A stretch of DNA of 28,654 bases from positions 5,001 through 33,654 of the forward strand of contig JABUQX010126175.1 of NCBI GenBank assembly GCA_015478945.1, in the 5' to 3' direction. The notes beneath the pieces are model-generated. The model made no database searches. It worked only from the letters and a program-made list of their open reading frames with translations, and was not told the DNA's origin. Below, in pieces: positions 1-12,879 of the stretch; position 1 is the first letter of the stretch, and every line of letters starts with the position of its first letter. The position numbers were made by a program, and so were the translations under genes. Origin of the DNA: Trachelipus rathkii (taxonomy: Eukaryota > Arthropoda > Malacostraca > Isopoda > Trachelipodidae).

Positions 1-98
1 TTTCTCATCCACTAATAATTCATATCTAATAAATTACGTGTCTCTAAGATAAATCGCATATTATAATTTCTTTATAAGTTCATTCTCTGAGGACTTTT

Positions 99-132
99 TG
101 AGTTATGTGTCTTATTGTTTGAGCATAACTCA
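99..132. repeat. Inverted repeat, 9 bp arms, 16 nt loop
   Basis: TGAGTTATG at 99-107 is the exact reverse complement of CATAACTCA at 124-132. No T-run or gene is adjacent. An inverted repeat of this size is expected a few times by chance in a window this long, so no function is assigned. Confidence 0.4.
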
Positions 133-1526
133 GTTAACACAATTAAATATTGATTACCCTTTGGATGTTGTCAAAAAAAATGTTATACAATTTATAAAAT
201 TAGTTGTTATATACCATTCTAAAGGAACGAATCATACTATCGAATCATATTTCTCTTCTAGTGTTTAGAGTGGAGAAGGTGAGATGGGTAAAAATGCTCT
301 ACCCGCACTTCTTCCCACAAGTGTATATGGACATTCAGGACCCTTACCAATTCGGACGACATCTATTAACTTCCGATACACCTTTAAAAACGGTTTTATA
401 CAGATCTTCAAAGAGACTGTGATCGATTTTTGGCGAGGATACAAAAGAATTTCGAAGAAAGTTTTCACCATTTTATACATGCTGCCCATAGCTATTCATT
501 CCATTCTAGAATGGTATGGTTTCATGTAGTTATATCCGTTTGACCAAAATAATTAGATAACTCAGTGAGCAATCAAAAGTCTTTCTAATTAATCTAGTAC
601 TCACATCCTATACTGAAAGAAAGAGTTTTTATTAACAAGATGTGAGCGAATAAACTTGTGACCTATAACGAACCGTCAGAGTTTTTAAAGTGGCGCCTTA
701 GCCTGAAGAGAAGATACGCAAATATTACGTCGATACCAAGTGATTTAGAGTTAGGCGAAGACTCCCAACATATATTAGCGAGTGATAATGATAATTTCCG
801 AGAAACTTAATCAAATACTCAAAAAGTGGCCCAAGGATAAATCAAGTGAATAGCGACTTAAAGTAACATATTTATGAGTATAGGCTGACATCATTTAATT
901 TATATCACCATATATAAGAAGAAAATGTCAAATAATTTGAACTCACCGAGAATATATTGACATACACTTATATCAATTATCGTTTTATCTCCTTATGGTA
1001 CTACCCTTCACAAACTAAAAACCTCGTGAGCTTAGCACAAGGTGGTCAAAATAATTCCCCTATAAAGTAAATCAAACATAAGGTAGGTAGCCAACTTAAT
1101 ATTTTTATATAATGTCACATTTCGCTAATAAATGAGAACTTATTCAAGTGATTGTCGAGAGTAACCTTCCCGTATCATTATATTAAGAATATTACAGGGA
1201 AGCCCAAACTCTTATTACTGTACATTCCACCTGACATGAAGGGATAAACAAACCAATAATGGAGTTGACAAACGCGCACTTACGATTCTTACAGCTGTAT
1301 GATCATAAAAGACTACGAGCGTGTGAAACATTAATGTATTAATCAGATAGTTGTTTTTTACAATTTCTCTTGGAGACATATTTAGAACTTATTTATTATA
1401 ATAAATGTAAGATTTCAATATAGGTTGCCAAACGTACGATGAACAATATATTTTAGTCTCTCTATACTACTCTATGAAATTTAGTTGGGTTTATATCGTT
1501 AGCTTCATAATGAGGCATATACATTA

Positions 1527-1553
1527 AAAACAGCGACCTGCTGTCGTTGTTTT
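1527..1553. repeat. Tight hairpin, 11 bp stem, 5 nt loop (terminator-like)
   Basis: AAAACAGCGAC at 1527-1537 pairs with GTCGTTGTTTT at 1543-1553. Ten pairs are Watson-Crick and one is G-T (1533 with 1547), with loop CTGCT. The A-run on the left arm and T-run on the right give the shape of an intrinsic terminator on either strand, but no gene ends nearby. It is one of the two best hairpins in the window. It may be coincidence or an RNA structure, and calling it a terminator would need a transcript. Confidence 0.5.
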
Positions 1554-2309
1554 AAATCACACAGGGCATTTTAAAGACTACATTTTGAAATGTTAAAAAG
1601 AGAGGGGTATCAGAATCTAGTACATTATAGCAATTTAAAAGTCACTATATAGTGAACTAATTATACTATAAATCCAAATTGCGATGTTTCATGTGACAAA
1701 ATATCAATAACATACAAAAAGTTATATGGTATATTTTTGATAAAATAAAGATTACATTGATATTATACTTTTCATAGCTCTTAGTATAAAGTGTTTTTTT
1801 AGGTGATAAAAAATATAACTATATGGTGTTGTCACTTCTACCCACATCACTCAATAGCAAGACTCAACTCTTGAATGTATTGGACTTGCTTGGATAGAGC
1901 GAGGTATAATACTGTATTATGATGCAATTAGAGTCAAAACGGAAACACGGAAAATGTACTATCATCTTGGGACACAAACTGAGTAGCGAGGTATCATTAT
2001 GTCAGCTCGGCGGTTGAAGACTAATATGGATTTGTAAAATAAAAAGAAAAATATTGAAGAAGTCCTTATTGTGTAATAATTCTATTCCCTAAAATAGTGA
2101 CTAATTTACGATGTAAAAGCTCATAAACAATCAAATAGTAATTTGAAAGTTCTGAGCATTCGAAAGGATTTACTGGGGCTACACACCACGCACGAGTAGA
2201 GCATCTACGTCAATCTACACAGCACTCGCTTCAATCTCTCTATTCCTAGCATTTAAAAAGCTAATTTGCTTACTAACAGCCAGGCAAAAGCAATATTGTG
2301 AGGCGAATC

Positions 2310-2344
2310 ATTCCTCTGAAAGTCCTTTTCAGAGAGGAATTTTT
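2310..2344 (+). repeat. Terminator-like hairpin followed by five T
   Basis: ATTCCTCTGAAA at 2310-2321 pairs with TTTCAGAG at 2327-2334 and GAAT at 2337-2340, leaving a two-base bulge (AG, 2335-2336) and loop GTCCT. The stem runs straight into T at 2340-2344. This is the form of a bacterial Rho-independent terminator, but no open frame ends upstream and the surrounding DNA looks eukaryotic. I therefore record the structure and do not claim the function. Confidence 0.45.
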
Positions 2345-2349
2345 GGCAC

Positions 2350-3380
2350 CATACATTTCTTGGATAGTGGGTTCAAAGTCACCCCCTTCATTCTATACCT
2401 CAAAGAGAAAGAGTGCTCCTCCTTATACACTATGGTCGCCAAAGATTAAACTCAGGTGATTTCATACGAAATCTAGAAGTGGGATACTAGTAGTGCTTAT
2501 ACACACTCAACTAAGGGAAAGCTTCAAGGCGACTTTGTGATTAAGGTTCCACATTATAACGCATAAATTAGGAGGTCAATTCTTCACTCTCCTCTTACAC
2601 ATATAAGAGATGTTAACTTGTATGTACGTCCGCTCCTTCTTATATCAATAGTTCTATTTCTACAAGTATTGTATCTTTCAGCAAGATTCTTATTCACTTC
2701 GCTCATTGCTACTTAAATTGACTCTAGCACAATCAGATCCTCAGGTCCACTTTAAAATACGCAAATAATTTTCTTCTATCGACAAACCGCGAAAGAGACG
2801 TCCTTTCTTCACTGCGTCAGACGTACATGATTTCTGCGCTAGGACTAGTCTAGGGGGGTTGCAAACAAACCAGTATGGTGCGTCTTTTGGATAAAGAAAT
2901 TTTGGAATGCCGCTCTCCTGCACGCTATCTTCTTAATCCCACAATTTCACACGTACTGTAACCTCTTTTTCTCATTTTTTCTCACTCAATCATCAGAATC
3001 AGGAATACTCCCACATAGTCACATTCCGTATTGTAGAACATACCGGTCACACAACCCTCATATTCCTTCTAGAAAAGCTTCGTGAAGGATGTTATCTAAC
3101 GTCTTTCTCAAACAAATAACTTTAATCGCATTCCGTGCACACCTCATCTCTAATTTGAGATCCACATCCCATTTATATATTTCCAAAAAATATACCTGCA
3201 ACGGAAGTGTTTTAACAAAAAAATCTAACTTCTTTATATACACTAAACAAACTCTCGCTCAAATCGACATGCTTTGTCTTATGCATGTAGGGAGGCTACT
3301 AACCTACTTTAACCCACCTACTCCATGCCAGAATATCGGTTCTTGGAGCTGCTTCTTTGCGGGAGAATAATTTACTTCCC
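2350..3380. other. Pyrimidine-biased DNA without a recognisable gene
   Basis: The plus strand is richer in C and T than its surroundings, with repeated short CTTCT, CTCCT and TCTC words. Open frames at 2741-2923 (minus), 3058-3243 (minus) and 3089-3370 (plus) are short. The last two overlap on opposite strands, so at most one could be real, and none carries a recognisable motif. A compositional block of this kind is common in eukaryotic intergenic or intronic DNA. I see no branch point and splice-site set that would define an intron. Confidence 0.5.
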
Positions 3381-3407
3381 GACTTGACTCGCCGAGTTAA
3401 TTCACCA

Positions 3408-3437
3408 TATAAATACATATCGCATTGTGTATTTATA
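3408..3437. repeat. Hairpin, 10 bp stem, 10 nt loop
   Basis: TATAAATACA at 3408-3417 is the exact reverse complement of TGTATTTATA at 3428-3437, with loop TATCGCATTG. The stem is mostly A-T pairs, so it is weak and more likely by chance than a GC-containing stem of the same length. No adjacent gene gives it a role. Confidence 0.45.
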
Positions 3438-3439
3438 AC

Positions 3440-6400
3440 CGTTCAGCAAATAGACAAAGGCTGCAATATACGCTTTATACCAAAAACACATACATTAACA
3501 GTTAATATTTATTAAAAATAATAATATGGCTATCAGCCATTTGAACTCATTGTAACAGAGGTGAACAACCCAATTCTACTTATTTGAGCTTCCTCAACAA
3601 TATACTGCAAGTGAAGTATATTTATCACAACTATCGATCTATAATCAATCCTACGCCTGACATCCTTTGAAACAGACAATCTCGAGACCTTAAACAAAGA
3701 AGTTACCAATCCAGATAAGTCAAGCGACACATATCAGCACTCAAAACCACGGAAGCAGCAAGAATACAATCAAGGACATACACTGTTTGATCTCATTTCT
3801 AGAGAGATATTATGGTCTTCACTACCACCTCTTTGGGCCTAACTTTCAACAGAGAGACATTATTATACTATTCGTTATTCTCTCGAGTTGATAAATATGG
3901 ATAAGAAGTAATTTTAATAGTATAGCATATGAATTGATAATATAATTGATCATTGATAATATAATTAAATGAATACCAATCTTAGGTTAGTATTATGTAA
4001 AAGAAGATTACTAACACAACAATATTTTATTTGTTTACAGAGTTAATTATTTTGAAATATAATCATTTTTTCCAATTTATTACATATTAACGCATAATTA
4101 ATATATATATATCTATAAGCTAAAAATCTTTACTTTATATTTGGCTTATATCTAATAATATTAATAATTATACTATTATTAACATTTTTTGTTATGATCA
4201 ATATTTGAGTTAAAGAATACAAAAATTTTCGTATATGAAATTAAATGTAATTACTAAGTAAATAATCATGAAATCACATTTATCAAAATTATTTGGCTAA
4301 TGGTCAATAAAACACGAAGTCAACAGTAATTTTCTACTCCAAAATTCAATTCCTCCATATTCGCACTCAGAGTATTTTCATTAAACTGAGCTTATTTAAA
4401 CACATCTCTTCATATCTTTAGTCCACTCCCAATCTTATTAACCACAAACAATATCTAAAATAGAAAGTTATAATCCAAAATTTACTATAATTATAAATGC
4501 TTAATGGCATACATCTATAATAATACATTAAAAAATTAACTTATTAACTCAATATATAATGATAATCTCATGTACAAGATAACTGATTTAGTACACCTTA
4601 AGTTATTCCCTAATTTATACTATAAGCGTAGAACGGGCTATGTTTATAGCATTCTATAGATATTAATTATGAAATCTTAACATTTACAACTTTTAAATTT
4701 TTTGGAAAGGAAATGTTTTTAATATTACATAGCAATCGTTCAGTCACACCTCATATAGCAATATAATATAGAGATCTGTCAAAACATTTTAAATTCTTTA
4801 TTAGCCTCTCTGTCTATTATTTCCTCACTTGTATCTAGTAATTCTTCCTCGTTATTTCCTTCATTTTCAATTTTTTTTGTTAGCACTAGCTACAAAGTCA
4901 TAATTTTAAGACTTTTTAGTCATATATATATGCACAACAAGTATGACAAACCAACTGTAAAATTGAGTGTTAATCATACACATATTAAATTGTTTCTTAG
5001 TAACACATATTTATCTCATATTATCTCAGTAATTCTGGAATGTGAAGTATCTTATGTATCTCTGCACAGTTTTTTGTGATGCATCTCTTCATAGATCACA
5101 ATCCATATATTTTATATTGTATTTTAATTAAAGTATATGCAAATTAACTTTAAAGATAAAAATATAATCACGCGTTTTTGGAAAGCTACTTCATTTTACA
5201 GGGTTACGGACTTTTACTGCACAAAGTACTTCGAAGAGGTACATCATCTCTGTTACCAAAATAAAAGCATTTTAATTATAAATGTCCCTATGCCTAACAA
5301 GTTCGTGTCAATGATACTATTTACTTAGATTCTAGGAGAAATCAGGACCAAAGAAAAAGGTTATAAGTTTTAGGAAAGAGTAGGTGGAGCTGAGGTTGTG
5401 AACAGGACATTATGGTATAATTGGGAATGATATATGTTTTCACTAAATTATATATTATTACCAAAATAATCACTTATTATGCGATTTCTGTACACACCTT
5501 CGGTAAGTCAGAGAGAACTATTGTATATTTAGAACTATAATAAATTATTCTCATAGTCCTATTACGTACCAGGCAGATGCTCCGGGTGCCACAGGAACTC
5601 TGTTCAGACAGTCTCTCCAGGCCAATCTTATGACCGCGAAACCTACTCGGATATAAGATATTATTTTGGATAATTTCATCTTACATACATTTTGATCGGA
5701 CCTCTCAGAGTTAAATAAATAATATTTGCCTTTCATACATATGTCAATCACTCTTTCGAGATATAATGAAGTAAGGAACCTTTTCTCCTTTTTGTTAGTT
5801 CTTTCATTTTAGATCGCGAGAATCATATCATGCTCAACTAGCATATAATCGAGATATTTGTTCTCACGGTCTCAAAAATTAAGCTTTTCTCCTTTTTGAG
5901 ACATTACTTATTCAGATGTTGTTCATTTGATCTTATGCTTTTCGACCATGATATTACGCAAATTATAATATCGAAACCATTAATAATATTATATTAAAAT
6001 AACTATAGATATAGATCTATTTCGGTAAGTAAATCTATACCCTAAATTCAAATCTCCATCATCTTATTATTTTTATATAGATGAGGCTAGTGTATAAAGA
6101 ATTTAGCTTTACTATACTCACCTCCAAAATTTACTTCCCTACAAGATTGGTAGCTTTCAAGTAGATTACCCTTTATCTCAGTTATTCACATCATTCTTAT
6201 TACAATACTAGTTATTTGATTTAGAGATTCATTAGTGTATTATTGCTAGTCCAAATTTATATTACTCATTAGGAACTTTATTGTCGATCTAGTACTGTGT
6301 ATTCTGAGTCTGTAAATGGATCAGTTATCACTTTATCCTAACCCTGAGGTACCTATATGGCACCACCAAGTAGCGCGTATTACTCAAGCTAGAATGCAAA

Positions 6401-6640
6401 AAATCTACTTGTTATTCGCATTTATCCCAAGTTAATGCCCCCAGTGATTGAGAAATGGGAGAAATTAGAATTTGTAACGTTTAACTCACTACAAAGTTAA
6501 CGATCACCTAGCCTATAATGGATTAATCGAAGCCCCCAAAGTAACTACTTAAACCTAAATGGATATTTAATGAATAAAGCCCAAGGTCAAATACCCTATA
6601 ATTATGAAAGGCCTACCAAGAAATTCTCATATTATAATTT
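3440..6640. other. AT-rich DNA without a recognisable gene
   Basis: This 3.2 kb holds no open frame above 66 codons. It is particularly A+T rich at 3900-4760, where TTAATAATAT-like words dominate without forming a regular tandem repeat. The small open frames at 3533-3730, 5137-5328 and 5551-5751 have no recognisable motif. I see no RNA gene, transposon end or regulatory site I can defend. Confidence 0.55.
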
Positions 6641-6644
6641 TACT

Positions 6645-6796
6645 TAATATTATATATATTAATATATATATTATATAATATATTAATATATATTTAATAT
6701 ATAATATCATATAGTAATATATATTGATATATTATATATTATATAATATATATATTAAATATTATAATATATATAAATATTATATTATATATATAT
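6645..6796. repeat. TA-rich island
   Basis: About 150 bases consist only of A and T, mostly as irregular TATA and ATTA alternation, and end at the G of TATATGTAATT. The dyad-rich pattern can extrude cruciforms or break replication in many genomes, but here it only marks low-complexity DNA. Interruptions of the TA register are irregular. Confidence 0.9.
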
Positions 6797-6799
6797 GTA

Positions 6800-9700
6800 A
6801 TTAAACTACTAACTTCACGTAGTGTTTTATTATAAAGATTAGATGTTTATATTTATTACATGTTTATTATCTGCTAACTCAACGTTTTCATTTTCCAGAA
6901 AGAGGTTTAATGTCGGGAAAGAAATTGTGAACGGGGATATTTTTTCTATAAATAAAGGATTATGATTGATCGATATTATAGGAGTGAGATTATATACACC
7001 ATTTAGAGACCTCACTCATTCTGCTTTGATGTCATCGATATATAATATATTGCTCAATGAATATATATCATGAGATATTATGAAAAAGAGAATATGTTTA
7101 CTAAGTTTGCGGTCTCTCATTTTATTATAATTTTAAACTCCACTCGCATTATTAAATGACAAATTACAATATTTACGGAAAAGTCTTACTAATAATAATT
7201 TGCTAAGACTGTTTATGTGATAAACTTCAATAAGTCGCATTATTATATTGATTATATCCTATGAACTGTTTTATTAGGGAATTCACTAGTTGTGTATATA
7301 AGACACTCCGTCGTTTCAATATAGACAAATACGATACTATAAATTCATATGTTAAAATGGAGTAAATTAAATCTTTAAATTAAGTACTGCAGCTGTTGAC
7401 CTCATAGCTTGACAACTTAAGTTCAAATTTCAAAATCCTGTAATTAGTAATGAGGTCAACCAAATAAATATTAGACTCTATGCTATATCGGGATATAATT
7501 GTTGACTATCAATTTGAAATATTTTCTTCTAAATAAGGATAAGCATTATATATACATAACTATATATTTCATTTCGATAAAGGGATCACCGATATAAATA
7601 TATCGATATACTTCATTTTTGGACTGAAAAATTTGGCGCTCAGACGAAAGATTGAATTAAGCCAACGCTTTTATTATATTACAAAATTATTTAAGAAATA
7701 ACGGGCTAGTTTTTAGCGGGAAAGAGTTATCGAATATGTACATGCTCGCGCGCATTGGTGTATAAAATAAACCACGCTATTAACGTACAAAACTATAATG
7801 CAAGGGAGTTGAGGAAACTGGCGATTTTGAGCACTTTCAATATCAAGCTGGAGTTAATCACCGATGCATCAAAAATTGATCCGTTTCCAGGACCTTATGC
7901 CCAACATCTTATCGGGAAAACTATAATTCACCTCCCAAAAGAGAAGGAAGTTTTATTAATATAAACTTCGGCAATACGATTTATTATCGGGGTCCAAAAA
8001 AAAAATAAATAATTGGTCTAGGATGATGACGTAGTAATCTATAGTAATAAATAGCAGTTCCAAAATGGTAGGTTAGAGACAGGGGTCTGTCAGATTTGTT
8101 AAGAGAATTTTCACCGTTCACAATCCTACGTCTGTATACGAACAATAAGACTTTAAGGACTCTTTAGTAATTTGATTGTTTTCAGTGTTTTTTTAACCCT
8201 AACTCAGGAATAAGCCTGGAAACTACTACAGTCCTCTCTGAGACGTATATAGGAGCTATCAACCCGCAACCGGATGGCAGAGTCGGGATGTGTCACATTC
8301 GGCCTTCCGAGAGAAACTGATACGAGAGGCTGCGCGGAACTGGATATTTCTTCTTCGGTATTTGGGCGGTGTCCGAAATGAAGAGAGGGTTCTGCCCGCA
8401 CTCGCCCTTGCCTAGCGGGAGATAAGATACTCCCACTAGTTCGCGACAAGTGTGTCTAACAACATTACCGACAGCAGTTAATATTCACGAGAATCCTCTC
8501 TCTGTTATACACAAAATTGCCGTGTAAATACGCCGTACATGCTATTAAGATAACGCTGACTACTTATATTAATAGATTTAGACTTCGAAGAAAATTAGAC
8601 AAAACCAACAGTCATATAAAAACTTTAGCGAATTATTCATTTGAATTATTTATACACAAAATATAGAAGCTGTCTGGAGCCTATTGAAGTATAAAAATAA
8701 ATAAATGAAAAATTCTTATATTAATAAAAAATATATAGTATATAAAATGATTATATAAAAAAATAAAGAATTATAATAGTAGATGTCTTTAAACTATTCT
8801 AGAGTTTTTATGCCTGAAAATAGTTTGCCAGTGCCGATAATACTAGAGTTAACTTATATATCAGGCGAAATATCTAAATATATCATAATATATAAAATAT
8901 AGGCATTTATAGTATATAGGTATGAATTAAGATACTCACTATGTTCCCCTCCGCCCCAATAAGATGGTATACAATAGTCAAAAGCTTACATTGCCATCAC
9001 AAAAAAAAGCGATAAAAAAGCCTTATATTTTTATATATTACATGTTTCATAGATCAACGACGATTACTTAACAGAGGATTCAAGAGAAAATGTCATGTAT
9101 AAGTGGATACGGCACTATAGTAATACTGTATTAATGAGAGAGAAAATTTTGTTTATCTTTTTGGTTAAAATTTTCTTCTATTTTTTTATCTTGTGTTTTT
9201 ATCAGGGTTAATCGCTCGAGAATAAAAGGCTCAATGATAAGTTCGAGGATATGCAGCATACACAAATGTATTCTTTGTGGCCACTGTAAGGTTCTTCGTA
9301 ATTAAAGTTTTTTTAGACGCATATAATTATATATATACGTATAAGTATAGTACGAAGCAATGGATACAATAAAATAACTACTATATCATTTAATTATGAA
9401 CCGCTAACAAATATAGCTATTAATGATTAACTATTTTATAATTATTATATATATTCGCGCGGTAAGAAAATGAATTTTAAATACAAAAGAAATAAATTGG
9501 TATATATAAGAGTTAATAATATATTATGTAAATTAGCAGATTATGTATTTCTGAAACTCTAATGGGTGAGGTTCAAAATACAGTTTTAAATGTTGTTTTT
9601 TTTTTTATTCAGTAGAGTAGTCTAAATCCTCCTAAAAAACATCAACGGGATATCTTAATATTCTCCTCTGTGTATAATTTCCTCTGTCAAAGTAATTTGC

Positions 9701-10540
9701 TTTTGGAGTAAGATCCCTGGCGAATAGCCCACATATACTGATATATTAGTAATAATAATTTTCATAACTACAGGTCGTATTATTTCGTGATTTAAAGTAT
9801 GCAATAAATTATTATTCTAGACCATAGTCAGCTTATAAATCATTGTTTTGAGAGAGAAGTCCTGTCGGAGGGGAAGGTATAGAAATGGGTTCATACCGGA
9901 AAGTATTATGATTAGTGGTTACCTATGATAAAATTATTATAGCTACTCATATTGAAGAGTTCAACCACTAATTATACAGTTGAAATTACTGATCAATGGT
10001 ACTTGTCCCTTGAGAATTGTAATTGCTTGCACAGACAATACTGAGGCAACCTTGTAGTTGAACTGAACGTTCTTTTTGAGACGTCTCGATAATTTACTGT
10101 GACCAGCACTTGAGATTATTTTATCAAAAAATGGGAGTGGGTAAGATACTATTCTTATCACCATTACATCTATGAGACTTTCGCATCCGCTGGGATCTCG
10201 AGGGGAACTAAGCACTTCGAGTAGTTCGGAACTCGGGAAGCAACGTACTCCGGATCTTTCAATTTTCCTTCTTGTAGGTTATTTTTTGAACTTACATGAA
10301 ATATTTTTATACATACTCAAAACGCATTTCTGTTAAAAGAATAAAGACTTTTCAAAGAATGTGAGTAGATCTAAGATTCGAGATTTTTAGTCCTCAGGCC
10401 TAATTTATATTCGGTAGGCTAGAGAACTGTTGCTATTATAGATGCTACAAATACTGAAAATTAAGAAAAAGTACCATTATTTAAAATATAACTACTCGGA
10501 GGTTAATTTTTCCGTCTATTCAGTTTAGAGGCTAGGCTGC
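6800..10540. other. AT-rich DNA without a recognisable gene
   Basis: The longest open frames are at 7755-7964 (plus, 69 codons, read from a TTG), 8204-8449 (minus, 81 codons) and 9961-10215 (minus, 84 codons). The 8204-8449 stretch is locally higher in G+C, which alone lengthens open frames. None has a recognisable domain and none is paired with neighbours in an operon-like or exon-like arrangement. T- and A-runs of 7 to 12 bases are scattered (for example near 9597-9606). No RNA gene or mobile-element end was recognised. Confidence 0.55.
7395..7460. repeat. Perfect 11 bp inverted repeat, 44 nt apart
   Basis: GTTGACCTCAT at 7395-7405 is the exact reverse complement of ATGAGGTCAAC at 7450-7460. 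The arms do not extend in either direction and no target-site duplication is visible around them, so this is not clearly a miniature transposon. At this arm length and spacing about one chance occurrence per window is plausible by rough estimate. Confidence 0.45.
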
Positions 10541-10544
10541 TATT

Positions 10545-10900
10545 GAGATTATGGTGATGATTTTTCGTGCATGCGGGCTTGCTTTCGATTGTGTGTGCGA
10601 TTTTTTTGGTTACTCTGTTTGTTGGGCAATGTTTTGTGTTAAGTTATTTTCTGTTTTAGCTGTTGTTTCTCCTTATATTATCTGTGCAATGTGTACACGG
10701 GATTGTATAAATGCAAGGTGGGTTTGTGTTAGTGGGCTTTAGGGGTTTAGAACTTTTTTTTATTATTGGCAGGATTATTGTTATATTTTTGGTATATATT
10801 TTTGATGTGGTCTTAATATTTATATATGGGTATAGGTAATCCAAATTAGTGTTATATAATTTTCTGCATTATTTTTGGTTTTATAGAATAAAATTTTGCC
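10545..10900. other. GT-biased tract
   Basis: The plus strand is strongly enriched in G and T (words such as GTGTGTG, TTTGTGTT and GTGGGTTTGTG), with few C or A. An ATG-initiated frame at 10551-10742 (63 codons) would encode a Cys-, Val- and Phe-rich peptide. That is what GT-rich DNA encodes in this phase, so I do not call it a gene. The sequence GGCTTTAGGGGTTTAG near 10735 recalls a telomere unit but is not tandem. Confidence 0.55.
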
Positions 10901-12370
10901 CTTCGCTTTTTTAAAGATTTGATAGTATATAATATTATGGACTAATTTCGAATTATTTTTATCAAAGGAGTTCTGCCAAATTGTTAGGAATTTGATGAGT
11001 CTCTCGTATGGGACAGATAGCTTTGGTTATATATATGTAAAACTCTAAAATGCGCGAGGATATTAATGATGAGGACAGGTGACAATATATTTGAGATATT
11101 TGTTAGGATCATAGGCAAAATTAGGCCCGGTGAGTGCCAATGTCTGCATAGTCTTGATGTGCAATGGTGAGTTTACTAATTAGAATCTTCGCGTATAAAT
11201 GTAAAGTTTATGTATGGTCCACTCTGAGTTATTGTAACGTGTGCCACTATGTTAAAGTTTGAGTAGTTGAGAGTAAGTAGATGCAGGTGCTAATATACAA
11301 AAACAAACCCCAAAGCTAAGTAATAAAACTTTATCACGATGCAATACTAAGTGGGAAATGAAAAACCCCGTACAGTTTTTACAAATAAAAGAAAAAATCA
11401 TTTGAATTATGGTATATGCCAATAAGAGGTATGATCTTCGTCTTGACAATATATCACTATATTAATCAACGTTAAGATTGAAGGAAACATAAGTTGGAGA
11501 GAAAGGAAAAAATGCCACAAATATCGACCTACTTCAAACTCCTGTAAGAGGCCCCGAAAAGCCCGAGGGAAACACGCTTTTGTAATAGTAAAATAAGATT
11601 ATATATTGAATCCCACTAATGTTTAAAAATGTTATAAAGAAATGTTTTTTAATCAAAATTATTATACAGAGCTAAATTCATATTATAACTGTAAACCACA
11701 GAAATACAGCGATACAAAATTAATTAGGTATATATAAAAATGATTTCCAACAACATAAAGCGTGCTAACAGAAGTAAATTAAAACTAAAAATAAGTAGTT
11801 GCAATATTATATATTATACTACCGTCATAAAGGAAAGTATCAGTTCTAAGATTCATATATATTATCAGCTATAAAATAGTTTTTTTATATAATATTACTA
11901 CCTACTCATATATATACTTTGTAAGCACACACTTAACTTATTGATATATGCCAATAACTTTATTATTAAAAGAATTTCCAAATAAGGTGAGGCGTATTAT
12001 AAAATTGGCACCTTATAAGATAAAAATGTAATTGTTGACCCTTAGTTAAAAAATATACGGTTTAACTCAGTATTAAAATTTATATGAGGTGATAATGTAA
12101 TTAGTTCAAAGTATCGCAATATAACCAAGACCTCACACATTCCATGAACAAGATTCTCCTGGTGCACAGCACCCGGTATTAAGAATCTTCTACATTTAAT
12201 AGAAAGCTCCCTGGGATAGATCTCATTGACTTTGTCTAGGTTATACTTATACAAATGTGGCGACGGTGCATTAAACGGCTGCTTATGTTTTGGGGCCAAA
12301 ACAGACGTGCCTCTTACAGTTAGGCAACCCTTTAGGTGATCACAAACGCTTTGATTGCAAAATAACCTCT
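10900..12370. other. AT-rich DNA; one 111-codon open frame judged to be chance
   Basis: The longest open frame of the window lies here on the minus strand at 12042-12377. Its first codon is GTG, the first ATG is well inside the frame, and no domain, signal peptide or membrane segment is recognisable. At 11125-11166 the words GTGAGTGCCAAT and GTGCAATGG resemble the GTGCCA cluster at 17.52-17.67 kb. The rest is AT-rich DNA with nothing further that I can support. Confidence 0.5.
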
Positions 12371-12530
12371 TCGGCACCCACTGCTTCTTCTACATTTCCA
12401 GCTCTTCTCTCTTCTTATTTCTCTTTCGTCCTTTTCCATCAGTTCTTTTTTTAAGATGCTAGTTGTTACTTTCAAACAAAAACTCTCTTTCCCTTTCTTC
12501 TCTTCGGAGAATCTTTACACACATTAGCTT
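12370..12530. other. Polypyrimidine-rich tract
   Basis: The plus strand is dominated by C and T for about 160 bases (repeated CTTCT, CTCTTC, TTTCTC and CCCTTTC), with a TTTTTTT run near 12447-12453. Such tracts precede 3' splice sites or occur as purine/pyrimidine-asymmetric simple DNA. No convincing exon follows, so I favour simple compositional bias. Confidence 0.5.
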
Positions 12531-12879
12531 TGGCCAGGTAAATACACCTTCTGAGCAGTCCGGATGCCAGCAAAGATAATTCGAAGAGTCATTGCTGCAG
12601 CAAAAAAGTATGAAAACCTTCCATATAAGTGAAAATCTCCTCCTATTGCTTACTGACCTCTACCCTTACTAGTTTGGCTTAATTCTCCCCCTCCGGGTAT
12701 AAACTAAAAGTATGTTTCAATATATCCTGCACCATGGAATTAGTTCCTCAACCACCACGTCCCATAGTCGATCCCTCCGCCTACCTCTTAAATTAACATA
12801 AAGTTTTCCTTTTAAATTCTATGATCAGGCAACTTTACATAAACCTAGGATTAGCTTTACTTAGTGTTATTTTCTTATT

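Larger units (their letters stand above)
1..2280. other. AT-rich DNA without a recognisable gene
   Basis: No open frame here exceeds about 80 codons and the short ones overlap on opposite strands, as expected by chance. I see no tRNA-like cloverleaf, no rRNA signature and no recognisable protein motif. Local structure is limited to a few inverted repeats: arms of 9 bp at 99-107 and 124-132, arms of 8 bp at 600-607 and 639-646, and the tighter hairpin at 1527-1553 listed separately. It could be intergenic DNA of a eukaryote or heavily decayed sequence; the sequence does not distinguish these. Confidence 0.6.

Noticed and set aside
7395..7460. tRNA-like or miniature transposon reading of the 11 bp inverted repeat
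   Set aside because: No cloverleaf arms or TTCGA-type loop in the right place, and no target-site duplication outside the arms.
7755..7964. 69-codon plus-strand frame with a fairly protein-like residue mix
   Set aside because: It begins at TTG, has no recognisable motif and no neighbouring exon or gene. Length is within chance.
8204..8449. Minus-strand 81-codon Ser/Arg-rich frame
   Set aside because: It lies in a local patch of higher G+C where stop codons are rarer. No motif and no supporting context.
10078..10087. Perfect palindrome GAGACGTCTC
   Set aside because: Ten-base palindromes are expected tens of times by chance in a window this long.
10551..10742. Cys/Val/Phe-rich 63-codon frame, possibly a small membrane protein
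   Set aside because: The residues are dictated by the GT-rich composition of the tract. No signal or membrane topology beyond what such DNA always encodes.
10735..10750. Telomere-like GGCTTTAGGGGTTTAG
   Set aside because: Only about two imperfect units, no tandem array, and not at a sequence end.
12042..12377. Longest open frame (111 codons, minus strand) as a gene
   Set aside because: It starts at GTG, has no recognisable domain, and a frame of this length is expected about once by chance in 28 kb of this composition (rough estimate).
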